Below are positions 54,430 through 62,805 of a stretch of 64,000 nt of DNA, in pieces. The DNA lies in NCBI RefSeq assembly GCF_033239625.1, contig NZ_BTCK01000008.1, forward strand, positions 1 to 64,000. Reading direction: 5' to 3'. The stretch's first letter is position 1; each line of letters begins with the position of its first letter. A model generated the notes under the pieces. The model was given only the letters and a program-made list of their open reading frames with translations, had not been told where the DNA came from and did no database searches. The stretch comes from Paenibacillus_T sp033239625. GTDB taxonomy: Bacteria > Bacillota > Bacilli > Paenibacillales > Paenibacillaceae. Both the position numbers and the translations under genes were made by a program.

Positions 54430-56994
54430 CTACGACGGCTCAACGCCCCATACTTTAACGCCGTTCTGATACAACGTGACCTTCGTCCAGTCCGTGAATG
54501 TCGTCTTCGTCGCATCGAACGAATAGTCGTTCGCTTCGTTGAAGGTTGACCAGTCCGACTTGTGCATCCGCAGCTGGATATCGCCTGTCTGCGCGCCTGG
54601 CTGGAGCACGCCAGCCGACGACGAGAAGCTCAGCTCGACATACGTATCAGCGTTCGCAGCGGACGACGTGCCGAACGTACGCAGCACATTGCTGCCGCCG
54701 ATCTGCGCGTAGTCGACCCACGAAGTCATATCCGCCGTGCCTTCCTTCGTGAAGTAGTAGCGGATTTTCAAATCGCTTAGGTTAACTGCGGTTGTGCCGG
54801 TATTTTTAATATTGAAAAATGGCTGGATCGCGTTGTCGGTTGCATTCGTATTGCTTGCGCGGTATTGAAGCACAAGGCTCGACGTTCCCGTGCTGCCAGC
54901 AGTTGGTGTCACACTAGTCTGCACAGAGTTTGCGCTCTCGCCTGCACTGTTAACAGCGCTGACTACATAGTAATACGTCGTGCCGTTCGTCAGTCCCGTA
55001 TTCGTGTAGCTTGTCGTCGTCACACCTGTCGCAACCGTCGTGTACGTGCCTCCGCTTGTCGTCGCACGTTTGACGTTATACGATGTCGCGCCTGACGATG
55101 CTGTCCACGTAACAGTCGCTTGGGCATTGCCTGCCGCTGCCGATACATACGTTGGCGCCGACGGTACAGTGACTGTCGATCCTGCCGGTGTCGCGCTCAC
55201 CTGTGTGGAGTTCGTGCTTTCACCGTTGGCGTTCACAGCCGAGACGACATAATAGTAAGTCGTGCCGTTCGTCAATCCCGTGTTCGTATAGCTCGTTGCC
55301 GTTACGCCCGTTGCCACATTCGTGTATGGTCCTCCGCTTGTCGTCGAACGCTTAATGGTGTACGATGCAGCTCCCGTCGATGCTGTCCACGTCAGTGTCG
55401 CTTGCGCATTGCCCGCCGCAGCCGTCACACTCGTTGGCGCTGCAGGAACCGTAAGTGCATTAACGAGCGACCAATACGCAGGCTTGGATTGAAGATTGTC
55501 ATCGAACAGCAGCGGCCAGTCCAGACGAGTGACCGGGTATGTGCGAAGCCAGCTGTGCGCATCGTCTTGACCCCAGAACGTGACGTTCGTGATCTGGTCA
55601 CTGTGTCGTTTGAATACCTCGAACAGCGCCGCATAACGCGTTGCCTGCTGCGCCGCTTGGGCTGCCGACAGCGACGTGTAGCTTTGGCTGCTGTTGCCAT
55701 AGATGCTCATATCGAGCTCCGTAATCTCTTGCGTAACGCCAAGATCGGAGAATTTGACAATGGAGTCCTCGATCTGGCTCAGCGTCGGATAGTCGAGGTT
55801 AATATGCGTCTGCTCGCCGATGCCGTCGATTGGCACGCCCTTGGCCTTCAGACGTTGAACGAGATCGTGCAGGAACTGCGCTTTGGCCGGAATATGCGTG
55901 TTGTAATCGTTAATGAACAGCTTGGCATTCGGGTCCGCCTCATGCGCATAGATGAATGCCTTCTCGAGATATTCCTCGCCCGCGATTTGGTACCACAAGC
56001 TTCTCCGCATACCGTTGGATTGCGATTCATCGATGACTTCGTTGGCCACATCCCACGCGTAGATTTTGCCTTTGTACCGCCCAACGACAGCATCGATATG
56101 CGCCTTCATCCGCGCGTAAAGCACTTCCTTCGTTACGAGCTGATTGTTGCTGTCATAGAACACCCAGTCCGGCGTCTGGCTGTGCCAGACAAGCGTATGA
56201 CCGCGAACCTTCATGCCGTTATCGACGGCGAATTGAACGGCAGCATCCGAGCCCGTGAAGTTGAAATTGCCTTCCGTCGGCTCCGTCGCATCCCACTTCA
56301 GCACGTTACCCGGCGTTACGCTGGCAAAATGCTTCTTCATCAGGTTCGCGCTCTCGCCGAATAATTCATCGTTCGTGAAAGCCGTTCCGATTGGGAAGTA
56401 TGAAGCGAACGCCGTCTTCAGCGGCGTAATGTTCGCTTCGATTGGCGTGGCGCTCTTCTCGACGATCTCGAAATCGTCCACATAGAATGAAATCGTCGCC
56501 CCCGCGGATTCAAAATAGATCGACAACGCATCCGCCGCACTGCTCAGCCGATAGGTGGCCTCAAGCTTCACCCATCCACTCGCATTCGCTTGTATCGTTG
56601 CTAAGTTCTCATAAGTCGTCGTCGTTCCAACCGTCTTCTGCATCGACAGCGTCACGTTCGTGTTCGCCGAGCCGGACGTCAGCTTCACCCAGCCTCGCAC
56701 CGTATAGCTTGTGCCGAGAACAAATTGGGACAACACATCCTTACTCGCGCCATGATACGTTGCGGTTCGGTTCGCAACGAGCATGCCTTGCGTACCTGCG
56801 TGCGCGCCGGCCGTTCCGGCCAGCGTCACGCTCTCACTGCCGAGGCGTGGGCCCCAGCCCTGCAGCGTTCCATCCTCGAACGTACTCGTCAGCTTCACCG
56901 TATCCGCGCTGGCGACAGGCAGCGAACCACCCGGCGGCACTGCGACCGCCGCCGTCAATACGACGCCTAATGCGGTTATTACTATTTTTCTCAC
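54430..56994 (-). CDS. Secreted GH10 endo-beta-1,4-xylanase, CBM4/9-GH10-FN3-FN3-CBM3
   Basis: 854 residues. A signal peptide (to about 30) is followed by a CBM4/9-like module (about 33-180), a GH10 barrel (about 190-520) with acid/base E319 in WDVANEV and nucleophile E426 in ITELDMS, two fibronectin-III domains (about 527-705) and a C-terminal CBM3-like cellulose-binding module (LVLQYRASNTNATDN, PGAQTGDIQLRMHKSDWS). It cuts xylan outside the cell while held on cellulose. I start at a GTG (56994) because AAGGGAG is 8 nt upstream and it gives a normal signal peptide; in-frame ATGs at 57012 and 57021 have no such site. A cre site lies at 57133. Confidence 0.93.
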   Translation of the reverse strand: MRKIVITALGVVLTAAVAVPPGGSLPVASADTVKLTSTFEDGTLQGWGPRLGSESVTLAGTAGAHAGTQGMLVANRTATYHGASKDVLSQFVLGTSYTVRGWVKLTSGSANTNVTLSMQKTVGTTTTYENLATIQANASGWVKLEATYRLSSAADALSIYFESAGATISFYVDDFEIVEKSATPIEANITPLKTAFASYFPIGTAFTNDELFGESANLMKKHFASVTPGNVLKWDATEPTEGNFNFTGSDAAVQFAVDNGMKVRGHTLVWHSQTPDWVFYDSNNQLVTKEVLYARMKAHIDAVVGRYKGKIYAWDVANEVIDESQSNGMRRSLWYQIAGEEYLEKAFIYAHEADPNAKLFINDYNTHIPAKAQFLHDLVQRLKAKGVPIDGIGEQTHINLDYPTLSQIEDSIVKFSDLGVTQEITELDMSIYGNSSQSYTSLSAAQAAQQATRYAALFEVFKRHSDQITNVTFWGQDDAHSWLRTYPVTRLDWPLLFDDNLQSKPAYWSLVNALTVPAAPTSVTAAAGNAQATLTWTASTGAASYTIKRSTTSGGPYTNVATGVTATSYTNTGLTNGTTYYYVVSAVNANGESTNSTQVSATPAGSTVTVPSAPTYVSAAAGNAQATVTWTASSGATSYNVKRATTSGGTYTTVATGVTTTSYTNTGLTNGTTYYYVVSAVNSAGESANSVQTSVTPTAGSTGTSSLVLQYRASNTNATDNAIQPFFNIKNTGTTAVNLSDLKIRYYFTKEGTADMTSWVDYAQIGGSNVLRTFGTSSAANADTYVELSFSSSAGVLQPGAQTGDIQLRMHKSDWSTFNEANDYSFDATKTTFTDWTKVTLYQNGVKVWGVEPS
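54893..55456 (-). repeat. Tandem fibronectin-III repeat, two 282-bp units
   Basis: The two FN3 domains of the xylanase are direct repeats with a period of 282 bp (94 codons), still very similar at the DNA level (shared stretches such as GTCGTGCCGTTCGTCA). This suggests recent duplication or gene conversion. Confidence 0.7.
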
Positions 56995-57132
56995 ACGATT
57001 AACTCCCTTCATCTCGTTCATACTTGCCGTATGCCGATACATGCGTGCTCGTTAGGTCTCAATGATGCACCAAGCTTGTCCGGAAGCGCTGCTCCCTCCT
57101 CTCCTGTGCGCGCGGCGAGTGATATGGGGCAC

Positions 57133-57146
57133 TGTTACCGCTTTCA
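57133..57146. promoter_or_regulatory. Candidate cre site before the xylanase gene
   Basis: On the minus strand TGAAAGCGGTAACA matches TGWAARCGYTWNCW at 13 of 14 positions, 139 bp upstream of the GTG at 56994. It would mediate CcpA repression of the xylanase by preferred sugars. Confidence 0.6.
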
Positions 57147-57224
57147 CTAGATGAACGTATAACGAAATGCATCATTGTCCTATACAATTTGATGACTTAT
57201 TGATGGCAATATGGGTACCAAATT

Positions 57225-57258
57225 GAAAAAACACATGAGAGCAGGGCTCCCATGTGTC
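57225..57258 (-). terminator. Terminator of the GH105 gene
   Basis: ACACATGAGAGC (57231-57242) pairs with GCTCCCATGTGT (57246-57257). Six T residues follow on the minus strand, 13 bp after the stop at 57271. Confidence 0.88.
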
Positions 57259-57270
57259 ATTCCTTGCAGC

Positions 57271-58317
57271 CTATATCGCACTTACCACTTTGGTATTCTG
57301 AAGAAGGGCTACCAGATAAGCGAGCGTCAAGCCTTGCCCCCAGCCTTGGCATCTCTTCTTGGAGATGACTTTATAATCATACGCACTGTACATAACCGCT
57401 GTGCCGGCAGACACATTGCGCACCGAACCGTCTTCGTCGATGTTAGCAAGGATGCCTTCATACGCCTTGGCCATGTAGTTCTGATGCAGCGGATGCGCAT
57501 AAATCGACATCGCTGCCGCGATACCGGCGGATGCAGACGTTTCATCGTAGGAGGTTTCATCTTTCAATACGGTGCGCCACAGACCTTTGGGCGACTGCAG
57601 CCGGACGAGCGAGCTCAGTTGATCGCCCACTGCTCCGCCTAGCTGCATCCACATTGGCATGAACGGGTTAAGCATTTTGTACGCCTGCGCCATTGTATAA
57701 GCAGCCCATGCATTCGCTCTGCCCCAGTAGATGCCAGACAGATGATCGCCTCTCACATTGTCCCAAGCGTGATAGAACAAATTCGTCTTCGTGTCCTGAA
57801 GATATTCTTCATGCCAGTAGAACTGGTTGAGCGCATCGTCGATGTATTCCTTATTGTCCAGCTTAAACCCGAGACGAAGCAGGAAGTACGCTGCCATGAA
57901 CAACGTATCCGCCCATGCCTGTTCAGGGAAATCGTTCTTCGAAGATACGGTATGCTGGAACACGCCTTCTCCGAATCGGATCGCTTCCTTGCGGAGGTAT
58001 TCAGCCTTCATCAGCGCCAGATCAAGATACTTATCGTCGCCCGTCGCCTCATGCAGCGTCAACATCGTGTGGCCCATCGCGCAGGCATTAACCATCATCG
58101 GCGGCAGCCCAAGCTCCAGATACTCATCCACCCATTTGACCAGGAAGTCGATATAATCTTGATTCTTCGTCACTTCCCATGCTTTGCTGATTCCGTAGAA
58201 AGCGACCCCGCACGACCAATTCCATGTAAAATCCATATTCATCGTTCTGCGTACGACACGGTCGATCCGTTCTTTGACTTCCTCTTCATTACAGTTGAAT
58301 TTGCGCATGAAATCCAT
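57271..58317 (-). CDS. GH105 unsaturated rhamnogalacturonyl hydrolase (YteR type)
   Basis: 348 residues of an alpha/alpha barrel that hydrates the unsaturated galacturonyl end left by rhamnogalacturonan lyases. The catalytic Asp is D137 in EQAWADTLFMA (equivalent to D143 of YteR). YHAWDN and YWGRANAWAAY line the pocket, as in YteR/YesR. No signal peptide is visible, so it acts on imported oligosaccharides. The start at 58317 has GGGAGG close upstream. It is divergent from the AraC gene at 58474, its likely activator, and strongly supports pectin use by this organism. Confidence 0.92.
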   Translation of the reverse strand: MDFMRKFNCNEEEVKERIDRVVRRTMNMDFTWNWSCGVAFYGISKAWEVTKNQDYIDFLVKWVDEYLELGLPPMMVNACAMGHTMLTLHEATGDDKYLDLALMKAEYLRKEAIRFGEGVFQHTVSSKNDFPEQAWADTLFMAAYFLLRLGFKLDNKEYIDDALNQFYWHEEYLQDTKTNLFYHAWDNVRGDHLSGIYWGRANAWAAYTMAQAYKMLNPFMPMWMQLGGAVGDQLSSLVRLQSPKGLWRTVLKDETSYDETSASAGIAAAMSIYAHPLHQNYMAKAYEGILANIDEDGSVRNVSAGTAVMYSAYDYKVISKKRCQGWGQGLTLAYLVALLQNTKVVSAI

Positions 58318-58428
58318 TCCCCCTCCCTTGTCTGCTTTTCAAGTTAATCTTCTTGATTCCGAGATTAGCATAAACAAAGGTGCGATTTCTCCGCACATAT
58401 GGTCAAATATTCAATAAACACTGCAAAT

Positions 58429-58445
58429 ATTGCTATAATAGCAAT
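58429..58445. promoter_or_regulatory. Palindrome overlapping a -10 box before the AraC gene
   Basis: ATTGCTATAATAGCAAT is a perfect inverted repeat (7-bp arms) containing TATAAT (58434-58439). It lies 29 bp before the AraC start, in the divergent GH105/AraC region. Confidence 0.45.
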
Positions 58446-58473
58446 ACCTATTCATAGGGAGAGGAGCCCTTAT

Positions 58474-59334
58474 ATGAATCTACCCTTGCTTCCCGACTCG
58501 CTGCGCCTCGGTTCGATGAGCGAGCCGTTGTGGATCGAATTCGACCGACGAATCGGCTGCCATTCCATGAACGAGACCCACTATCATCGTTCTTACGAAG
58601 TCTTTTACCTATATAGCGGCTCTAGAAAATTTTTCATTCGAGATTCCGTCTACCACATCCAGGCTGGCGATATTATACTTGTCGATTCCAACATCGTTCA
58701 CCGAACATCCGAGCTGAGCGAGCCTAATCATGAACGCGCCGTGCTGCATTATGACCTTCCGTTCTTTGAAGGACTGGCACCGGAAGATACGGAGCTGCTG
58801 CTCGCTTCGTTCGCCGTATCCCATCCGATTATTAGGCTGAATATTCAAGAACGAATGCATGTCGAAATGCTGCTTCGTTCTCTGCTGCATGAGTTACATG
58901 AGCGTCCACCTGGTTATCTGATGCAAATCCGTAACCAGTCGATCGAATTGCTGTTGTATATCGCCCGCTACATCATGAAGCGCAAAGTCGTGCCCGACCA
59001 TACGCTTTCTCCTGTTCAGCAGAAGGTGACGGACATTATCCGACACATCAATCAGCATTACAAGGAACCGCTGCTGCTAGACGATATCGCGAAGCGATTC
59101 TACATTAGCAAAGGGCATCTGTGCCGCGTGTTCAAGGACGTATCCGGCTTCGGCTTCAGCCAGTATATCAATATCACTCGGATCAGAGAGGCGGAACATC
59201 TCCTGCGTTCCACGGATTGGAGCATCACGCGCATTTCGGAACAATGTGGATTCGAGAACTTCTCCCACTTCGGTAGAGTGTTCAAGAAAATGACGGGCAT
59301 GTCGCCGAGGGAGTATCGGGGAATGGAGGCATAG
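58474..59334 (+). CDS. AraC-family regulator, divergent from GH105
   Basis: 286 residues with an N-terminal cupin (THYHRSYEVFYLYSG, QAGDIILVDSNIVHRT) and a C-terminal double HTH (about 185-283) with FYISKGHLCRVFKDVSGFG and FSHFGRVFKKMTGMSPREYR. The frame is open from 58399; I choose the ATG at 58474 because GAGGAG lies 7 nt upstream. It shares a 157-bp intergenic region with GH105 and is the likely activator of that gene in response to a pectin-derived sugar. Confidence 0.92.
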   Translation: MNLPLLPDSLRLGSMSEPLWIEFDRRIGCHSMNETHYHRSYEVFYLYSGSRKFFIRDSVYHIQAGDIILVDSNIVHRTSELSEPNHERAVLHYDLPFFEGLAPEDTELLLASFAVSHPIIRLNIQERMHVEMLLRSLLHELHERPPGYLMQIRNQSIELLLYIARYIMKRKVVPDHTLSPVQQKVTDIIRHINQHYKEPLLLDDIAKRFYISKGHLCRVFKDVSGFGFSQYINITRIREAEHLLRSTDWSITRISEQCGFENFSHFGRVFKKMTGMSPREYRGMEA

Positions 59335-59353
59335 GAAAAACTGCGTAACGAAT

Positions 59354-59408
59354 ACAAAAAAAATCCCGTAGAGAAGGCCACTTATCGGGTACCCTTCCTT
59401 ATGGGATT
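59354..59408 (-). terminator. Terminator of the TerA operon
   Basis: AATCCC (59362-59367) pairs with GGGATT (59403-59408) with inner GAAGG/CCTTC pairs. Eight T residues follow on the minus strand. It lies 64 bp past the small gene ending at 59472. Confidence 0.8.
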
Positions 59409-59471
59409 CGATTCTATTTAACATACTATGTTCTCGATATTAAGCCTAACTTATCAAAATAAACCTCATCT

Positions 59472-59681
59472 TTAGTCACCTAGATAAGGTTCTATGGATT
59501 TTATTGCACTCATTGGGATCAGCAGGCGCGTATCATCGTGTGTATATTCTGGCATAATGACTATAACATTATTAAAATAATAATAACTCACATACATACC
59601 TACCACATGTAAATTATCAAGAAACGTGATCTTTATGTCTGTATTCAAATAACCCTTCATGAATACTTCATCTTTATCCAA
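59472..59681 (-). CDS. Small protein of unknown function in the TerA operon
   Basis: 69 residues with no recognised family. Strand-rich, alternating hydrophobic sequence (TDIKITFLDNLHVVGMYVSY, LLIPMSAIKSIEPYL) suggests a small beta-barrel, but this is a guess. The start is a TTG with AAGGAG 8 nt upstream; a later ATG (59660) is less likely. The gene lies 59 bp after the 193-residue protein on the same strand and just before a good terminator, so it is probably the last gene of the TerA operon. Confidence 0.6.
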   Translation of the reverse strand: MDKDEVFMKGYLNTDIKITFLDNLHVVGMYVSYYYFNNVIVIMPEYTHDDTRLLIPMSAIKSIEPYLGD

Positions 59682-59740
59682 GTCACTCTCTCCTTGGTTA
59701 TTGTAATTGGCCCCATAATAATTACAGTGGAACGAAACTC

Positions 59741-60322
59741 CTAAAACCTCTTCCGATCTCCTCCGCCCAGATCGAAGTCCTTATGCCCCGCGATCCGCTC
59801 TCTCGTCTCCTTGAACGTCCGCTGCAGGCTCTGGATTTTATCGAACTCGGGATCTCCGGGACCAAGGTTTTGCATGAAAATATACTTCAGAATCTCGCCG
59901 TAGAACGCAATCTTCCGATCCAGCTGAGTCAGCTCGAGATCAATAATATCGTCAATCGTATTGTATTCAATGAACTCTCTTATATCGTCGGTCGATCCAG
60001 GCTCCGGCTCTAACTCCGGATCTGGCTCTCGTCTCGATCGAACCTCGTATTCCGAAGAGGATTGTTCCAGGTCGATCGTTGTTCGAAGGCTCGAAATGGC
60101 GATTCCCTGCTTGGCCAACATAATCTGAAAATCTTTGTTGCGAAGCAGGTCGACGATAACGCTTCGGCACAGGTCGCGATTGCCAAGCAGCATGCCGTCA
60201 AACGGGTGGATGGTCCACGCGCCGTGGCGGAGGAACAGATTCAGAACAAACTTCTCGCTGCCGAATACATATTCGATATTGATCGTCGAATCATTCACGA
60301 TTTCGAATGAAAAAGGAATCAT
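59741..60322 (-). CDS. Unknown protein next to TerA
   Basis: 193 residues, not recognised. It has a compact N-terminal part (about 1-90), a very acidic, proline-rich hinge (PDPELEPEPGSTDD) and a helical C-terminal part (about 105-193) that could pack as a coiled coil. The ATG at 60322 has GGGGGAG 5 nt upstream. It lies 40 bp after the TerA-like gene, so it is most likely translated from the same message and may work with it. Confidence 0.75.
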   Translation of the reverse strand: MIPFSFEIVNDSTINIEYVFGSEKFVLNLFLRHGAWTIHPFDGMLLGNRDLCRSVIVDLLRNKDFQIMLAKQGIAISSLRTTIDLEQSSSEYEVRSRREPDPELEPEPGSTDDIREFIEYNTIDDIIDLELTQLDRKIAFYGEILKYIFMQNLGPGDPEFDKIQSLQRTFKETRERIAGHKDFDLGGGDRKRF

Positions 60323-60362
60323 CAGTTCTCCCCCAGTCGATAAGAATACGAGACAACGGGGG

Positions 60363-61613
60363 TTATTTGGATGCTCGCACCCAATTGAGCCCCCATCCGA
60401 ACGCTTCGTCTAGATCGCGATGCCCGCGGAAGTGACGCACAATCCGTTCGATGCTGAACGTCTCATTGCCTTGATTCTCGATCATCGCGATCGCGCACAT
60501 CGGCAGATTGTTATCGTATTCATCCAGCCTTACGATAACATCCGGTCCGCCGTTCTGCTTCAGCGTTACGACACCATCTGCTTCCGACCACTGAGATACG
60601 CCTTCGTAAATAAAGGTGAACACCAGAATCCGTTTGAATGCCGCTACTTGCGCGCCATTAATTCGAATGTTCTCGCCCGTCTTGACCGAACCTGTCCGAT
60701 CGTCGCCATCGAGTACGATATAGGGAGCACGCTCGAAGGAACCGAATGAGTTCCCAAGCGCTTGAATAAGCCCTTTCTGGCCATTCTTGAGCTCATAGAG
60801 GCAAGCAAGGTCAAGGTCTACGCCTTGACTCCCGCCCCAGCCGCTCGACTTCTTCGGCTGCTGGTTCCAGTTCAGGTTGATCAGAATTTCGCCGAGCCCG
60901 CCGGCTTTTTTCTGAAGATTGATTTTATCGCCTTTCTTCTTAAGCTCGATCTTGGTCAAGTTCAATTGAATCGGTTGCCGAGTCTGTGACGGTACGACCG
61001 GCGCAGCAGCCGGCACGGGAGCAGGCGTCACTGGCTGCGCATTCACTAGCGGCGCAGCAGGAGCCTTCTCCTGAGTCTCAACTCCGTAAGAAGCACATAA
61101 TGCACGCAGACCGCCGGAATAACCTGCGCCGATCGAGTTAAACTTCCATTCGCCGTTGTATCGATATAATTCGCCGACAACAATAGCCGTCTCGACGGTG
61201 AACGAATGGCCGAGATCATAGCGCAGCAGCGCTTGACCTGTCGCAGCATTCGCGAATAGAATGTATGCGCCATTCACTTGGCTGAAGTTCTGGCGGCGCT
61301 GCTCACCTTCGTATATCGTAAGGGTGAACGCAATTTTTTCCACTTGCGGGTTGATTTGATCAAGACCAATCATGAGCTGCCTCTCCGTCGCCCCTACCTC
61401 TGTATAAGAGATAAAAGCATTGGAGGGATTGCCATAGAAGATCAAGTCGCTGTCTCCGGTCACTTGGCCGCCTGGGGCAAGCAGAAATGCCGAGCAATCA
61501 AGTTCAATATTCGCGGACGATGCCCAACCTATCGTAACCTTAAGATTAGATAGCGCAGGATTGCCCTTCGTAATGTCAGCCTTCTGACCCTTCACAACGG
61601 AAATAGACAACAA
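60363..61613 (-). CDS. TerA/TerD-like stress protein, two domains
   Basis: 416 residues made of two TerD-fold domains. Residues 1-175 (IGWASSANIELDCSAFLL, YDLGHSFTVETAIVVGELYR) are linked by a Pro/Ala-rich segment (about 180-210) to a TerA-like second domain (about 215-416, LNWNQQPKKSSGWGG, GVDLDLACLYEL, RIVRHFRGHRDLDEAFGWG). Family members bind calcium through aspartate clusters and are linked to tellurite, phage and envelope stress, not only to tellurium. The start is TTG at 61613, with AAGGATG 6 nt upstream; no ATG is suitable. It heads an operon with the 193- and 69-residue proteins. Confidence 0.88.
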   Translation of the reverse strand: MLSISVVKGQKADITKGNPALSNLKVTIGWASSANIELDCSAFLLAPGGQVTGDSDLIFYGNPSNAFISYTEVGATERQLMIGLDQINPQVEKIAFTLTIYEGEQRRQNFSQVNGAYILFANAATGQALLRYDLGHSFTVETAIVVGELYRYNGEWKFNSIGAGYSGGLRALCASYGVETQEKAPAAPLVNAQPVTPAPVPAAAPVVPSQTRQPIQLNLTKIELKKKGDKINLQKKAGGLGEILINLNWNQQPKKSSGWGGSQGVDLDLACLYELKNGQKGLIQALGNSFGSFERAPYIVLDGDDRTGSVKTGENIRINGAQVAAFKRILVFTFIYEGVSQWSEADGVVTLKQNGGPDVIVRLDEYDNNLPMCAIAMIENQGNETFSIERIVRHFRGHRDLDEAFGWGLNWVRASK

Positions 61614-61692
61614 CGTTCATCCTTTCTTTATATGCCGGATCGAGCAAAGACAGATCTTCGCAGCTCTAGCTATTTCAACTACTCTTGTTCGG

Positions 61693-61705
61693 TTACACAT
61701 ATTGT
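61693..61705. promoter_or_regulatory. TTACACATATTGT motif, copy before the TerA operon
   Basis: An identical 13-mer occurs at 62663-62675 before the phosphatase gene. Here it is 80 bp upstream of the TerA start. It is probably a shared operator or promoter element. Confidence 0.4.
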
Positions 61706-61761
61706 AATATCGGTCAAACGATTATTCCACTATAGTTTCTATGACACATCGATGATCTAAA

Positions 61762-61804
61762 TAAATAAGCTTCCATGAGAGACTTATTTGTCTCCTTGGA
61801 AGCT
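61762..61804 (-). terminator. Terminator of the phosphatase gene
   Basis: AGCTTCCA (61768-61775) pairs with TGGAAGCT (61797-61804), with an inner GAGAC/GTCTC stem. TTATTTATTT follows on the minus strand, 14 bp after the stop at 61818. Confidence 0.8.
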
Positions 61805-61817
61805 GTATTAATAACAT

Positions 61818-62615
61818 CTAAACAAACCTCTCGCGCAGCACCCGAATCGTCTGCTCCTCAACCTGACAAGCCTGCATGAGATACGCGTCGATCGATCCGT
61901 ATCGCGCGAACAACTCATCCAATACTTCTTCTAAGTATTCGCTCCGCACCTCAAGTAGAGGCAGCAGCCGCTCTCTGGATATCCGGAAACCGCTTAGAAA
62001 CCTTAACATTCTGATCGCTCGATCGGTTTCGCTCTTGTTGAGCGGATTCGAAAGCAAATAATCGGATACGACTTCTCTGCGCGGAACGCCTGTCACGAGC
62101 TGTACGATAGCTGCGATAATCCCGGTACGATCCTTGCCGCTTGCACAGTGAATAAGCATTGGCGCGCTGCCTTGCTCAGCGAGCAGCGTCATAACATCTC
62201 GGATCTGATTGGTGCTCTCGAACAGAACCTTCCGATAAAAATCTCTCATGAACTGATGGAAGTCTACCGTTCGAATTTGACTCATGATTTGCCTATAGAT
62301 CTGGAACCTCGTATAGTCTTCATCGTTCTGATAGAACGGTACATTCACGGTCATCGTCTTCCCGCTCTCAACGAAACGCGGAAGCCTTGCCTTCCGTTCG
62401 TTCGGCGTACGCAGATCGCAGATCAGCTTCAGGTCCAGTCCATTGAACTTATCGAGATCCTTCAACTTCAGCTTATGCGGTTCATTCGAGCGGTACATGA
62501 TCCCCGTCCTCGTCAAGCGCCCATCTGCAGTCGGCAGGCCCCCAATGTCTCGGAAGTTGATCAAGCTCTCCATCTTTCGTATACTTCGGTTTACTTGGAC
62601 TGCCACGCTGGTCAT
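61818..62615 (-). CDS. Tyrosine-protein phosphatase (Y_phosphatase3 type)
   Basis: 265 residues. The signature C(X)5R loop is HCASGKDRTG with nucleophile C157 and R163, the extended form typical of bacterial Tyr/lipid phosphatases with the MptpB-like Lys and Asp. The N-terminal motif NFRDIGGLPTADGRL and DLRTPNER are also diagnostic. The ATG at 62615 has AGGAGG 9 nt upstream; the frame extends to 62636. It is a single-gene unit by its terminator, but it shares the promoter motif TTACACATATTGT with the TerA operon, so both may answer the same signal. Confidence 0.9.
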   Translation of the reverse strand: MTSVAVQVNRSIRKMESLINFRDIGGLPTADGRLTRTGIMYRSNEPHKLKLKDLDKFNGLDLKLICDLRTPNERKARLPRFVESGKTMTVNVPFYQNDEDYTRFQIYRQIMSQIRTVDFHQFMRDFYRKVLFESTNQIRDVMTLLAEQGSAPMLIHCASGKDRTGIIAAIVQLVTGVPRREVVSDYLLSNPLNKSETDRAIRMLRFLSGFRISRERLLPLLEVRSEYLEEVLDELFARYGSIDAYLMQACQVEEQTIRVLRERFV

Positions 62616-62662
62616 TGTCCCTAACCTCCTGCTCATCTGCCGTCTTAGTCTCTTACTCCCAA

Positions 62663-62675
62663 TTACACATATTGT
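62663..62675. promoter_or_regulatory. TTACACATATTGT motif, copy before the phosphatase gene
   Basis: Identical to 61693-61705, 48 bp upstream of the phosphatase ATG. Confidence 0.4.
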
Positions 62676-62731
62676 CAGATAGATTAAACCATTCTGCCTC
62701 GATAACGCAATTCCCTAGTGATCATGGGGAT

Positions 62732-62780
62732 AAAAATAAGCTTCCGCGAAGAGACTCTCGTCTCACTACGGAAGCTTATC
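62732..62780 (-). terminator. Terminator of the ABC ATPase gene
   Basis: ATAAGCTTCCG (62736-62746) pairs with CGGAAGCTTAT (62769-62779), with an inner GAGAC/GTCTC stem, then TTTTT on the minus strand. It closely resembles the hairpin at 61762-61804. Confidence 0.85.
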
Positions 62781-62805
62781 TAGCTTACACCCTTGTACAT
62801 CGCCA

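Noticed and set aside
55120..56364. 414-codon open frame on the plus strand
   Set aside because: Antisense to the GH10 domain, Arg-rich, no motif.
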